A stretch of 7,721 bases of DNA from an uncultured Porphyromonadaceae bacterium (GTDB lineage Bacteria > Bacteroidota > Bacteroidia > Bacteroidales > Muribaculaceae). Made by a program: the position numbers and the translations under genes. This document shows positions 6,699 through 7,721 of this stretch, one piece after another (position 1 is the first letter of the stretch; each line of letters opens with the position of its first letter). Location of the stretch: the NCBI GenBank assembly GCA_938027385.1, contig CALJBF010000250.1, forward strand, positions 1-7,721. The letters are read 5' to 3'. A model generated the notes under the pieces. The model was not told the origin of the DNA. It saw only the letters and a list, made by a program, of their open reading frames with translations, and did not search any database.

Positions 6699-6729
6699 CA
6701 AAATTAATGATTTTTTGGCGTGGATGCAA
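6699..6729 (-). promoter_or_regulatory. Predicted Bacteroidota-type promoter of the rimP-nusA-infB operon
   Basis: On the minus strand TTG (6729-6727) is followed by a 20-nt spacer and TAATTTTG (6706-6699), a full match to the -7 consensus TAnnTTTG. The -33 element is GTTG against the consensus TTTG. The start site would be near 6692, giving a leader of about 80 nt to rimP. The first three bases of the -7 box are the TAA stop codon of the channel gene, so the promoter lies inside the upstream coding end. Known consensus, not tested here. Confidence 0.65.
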
Positions 6730-7498
6730 CTGTTTTGGCATTGTCGCGCCCTGTATCGTCAACAGAATCGTTTGATTTAACACTTGAGGTAAGCTTTTTA
6801 ATAATATTTAACGAAGACCTGTGCTTTATGATAAGGCTCGTCAGATAGACTGTGAAGAGCGGGAACATGATCAGCCCCATGAACGAGACTACGAATGACA
6901 GGATTTTCCCCGACACCGTCACCGGCATCAGTGTACTCCCCATTGTGGTGGCCTGCATCAGACACCACCACAGGGCGTCGAAGAAACTTGTCACGCCGGG
7001 ATTGACGGGCTGTTCGCGCTCATAGAATATCAGCGCGGCAAAATATATCGTGAGAACGAGAATAGACAGATAGCTGAAGAACATTCCAGTTATGCGGTTT
7101 GCCACGATATACTCGAGCACTATGACCAGAGCCAGGACACCCCGTGCCAGCGGCACGAACCGGATGAAATAGAGCACGTCGGGCGACATCGGGATGTTGT
7201 ACTGTCCTATGATATTGAGATACGGCACCGACAGCAGCAGAAACAGCCAGCGGCGGCGCCAGAACGAGGCGCGGCTCCCTGCCGGGGTGAGTCCCAGCTC
7301 AATGAAGAAGTCGGCTATGAATACCAGGCACACCACCAGCTGGAACCGCATGTAAAGGCGGCTCTCGAGAAAAGGCACGGACTTGAAGGTGTCGACCGAA
7401 ATCACGAGAATCAGCAACACTGAAAGCACCAGCACCAGGGCATGGAACCCGTCGAGCGCGAGCCGTCGTGCACGCGGTCTGTCAATTGAAACTTTCAT
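6704..7498 (-). CDS. Ion-channel-like integral membrane protein (six-segment voltage-gated-like fold, atypical pore)
   Basis: 264 residues from ATG 7498-7496, stop TAA at 6706-6704. Predicted membrane segments lie at about 18-36, 49-68, 82-98, 108-130, 138-158 and 198-222. The region 170-192 between the last two looks like a pore helix and filter: SFFDALWWCLMQATTMGSTL. This matches the layout of tetrameric cation channels (four sensor helices plus a two-helix pore). The filter reads TTMGST where K+ channels have TVGYG, and the fourth segment has only R113 and R119, so neither K+ selectivity nor voltage gating can be assumed. A Gly208/Pro213 pair in the last helix may be a hinge. The cytoplasmic tail (225-264) is short, polar and likely disordered, without a recognisable ligand domain. 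A TTG at 7537 could extend it by 13 codons, but that TTG is part of the predicted -7 box. Inner membrane, physiological role unknown. Confidence 0.8.
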   Translation of the reverse strand: MKVSIDRPRARRLALDGFHALVLVLSVLLILVISVDTFKSVPFLESRLYMRFQLVVCLVFIADFFIELGLTPAGSRASFWRRRWLFLLLSVPYLNIIGQYNIPMSPDVLYFIRFVPLARGVLALVIVLEYIVANRITGMFFSYLSILVLTIYFAALIFYEREQPVNPGVTSFFDALWWCLMQATTMGSTLMPVTVSGKILSFVVSFMGLIMFPLFTVYLTSLIIKHRSSLNIIKKLTSSVKSNDSVDDTGRDNAKTVASTPKNH

Positions 7499-7534
7499 CC
7501 CTCGGTAGTTTTCAATAAAACAAACCTCGGGGCA

Positions 7535-7566
7535 CAAAAGTTAGCGGATGCGCCAGAATGCGCAAA
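7535..7566 (-). promoter_or_regulatory. Predicted promoter of the channel gene
   Basis: On the minus strand TTTG (7566-7563), an exact -33 element, is followed by a 19-nt spacer and TAACTTTTG (7543-7535). The latter is the -7 motif TAnnTTTG with one additional base between TA and TTTG. A start near 7529 would give a leader of about 30 nt to the ATG at 7498. This supports choosing that ATG and not the TTG at 7537. Confidence 0.5.
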
Positions 7567-7602
7567 CAAGCTGTTTTGGCACAGGATTACGATGACATCA
7601 TT

Positions 7603-7692
7603 GTAGGGTCGCTACATGTAGCGACCGATTATCGGTTGGATTTCAGCGGTTTGCTCACTCTGCTCAGTGGCGGTCGCTACATGTAGCGACCC
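7603..7692. repeat. Pair of identical 20-bp palindromes in REP-like arrangement
   Basis: GGTCGCTACATGTAGCGACC occurs at 7607-7626 and again at 7672-7691, 45 bp apart; each copy is a perfect self-palindrome. The first is preceded by GTAG (7603-7606), the tetranucleotide that marks REP elements moved by RAYT (TnpA-REP) transposases. The outer flanks are also inverted copies: CATTGTAG before copy one and, on the opposite strand, CATTG before copy two, which differ by a 3-nt indel. The neighbouring bases G7606/C7692 and G7627/C7671 extend the inverted symmetry to 22 bp. No transposase gene is in the window. The 45 bp between the palindromes shows no gene. It could also act as a terminator for an upstream gene outside the window. 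Confidence 0.75.
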
Positions 7693-7721
7693 AATGCTAT
7701 TAACTTAACAGATGTGGGCGT

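Noticed and set aside
7499..7537. TTG start extending the channel protein by 13 residues
   Set aside because: The TTG is part of the likely -7 promoter box, so it would not be in the mRNA; the ATG at 7498 precedes the basic segment that normally comes before the first membrane helix.

Overview
The window looks like a core chromosomal segment of a GC-rich member of the Bacteroidota, probably order Bacteroidales; a Muribaculaceae-like genome would fit, but this is inferred from style and not from a database search. Four things point there. Start codons follow A/T-rich leaders and not Shine-Dalgarno sequences. Two upstream regions match the Bacteroidota -33 TTTG / -7 TAnnTTTG promoter type. IF2 has a very long Pro/Ala and Asn/Gly/Arg-rich N-terminal extension. 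RimP and NusA have the Bacteroidota type of sequence.

All genes are read from the minus strand, so the transcriptional order runs from high to low coordinates. (1) 7538-7721 is non-coding and holds a pair of identical 20-bp palindromes in a REP-like arrangement, then the promoter of the next gene. (2) 6704-7498 encodes a six-segment ion-channel-like membrane protein with an abnormal selectivity filter and a poor voltage sensor. (3) 6146-6610 rimP, 4772-6115 nusA and 1672-4665 infB form the classical ribosome-maturation / transcription-elongation / translation-initiation operon. Its likely promoter sits across the stop codon of the channel gene, and a terminator-like hairpin lies at the very start of the predicted leader. 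(4) 1361-1671 is a 311-bp non-coding gap with a perfect 32-bp inverted repeat built from triplicated 9-mers, plus a GC-rich stretch of competing hairpins. (5) 1-1360 is a lipoprotein with a predicted right-handed beta-helix, cut by the window edge close to its C-terminus.

The three operon genes work together: RimP matures the 30S subunit, NusA controls pausing, termination and antitermination, and IF2 places initiator tRNA on the ribosome. nusA and infB share an identical 9-mer exactly 10 nt before their start codons. The channel and the lipoprotein are accessory neighbours without an evident link to this pathway.

No defence system, CRISPR array, tRNA, rRNA or insertion sequence was seen. 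The items most worth a second look are the operon leader, the two palindromic repeat structures, the shared nusA/infB leader motif and the atypical channel filter. None amounts to a demonstrable new system from sequence alone.
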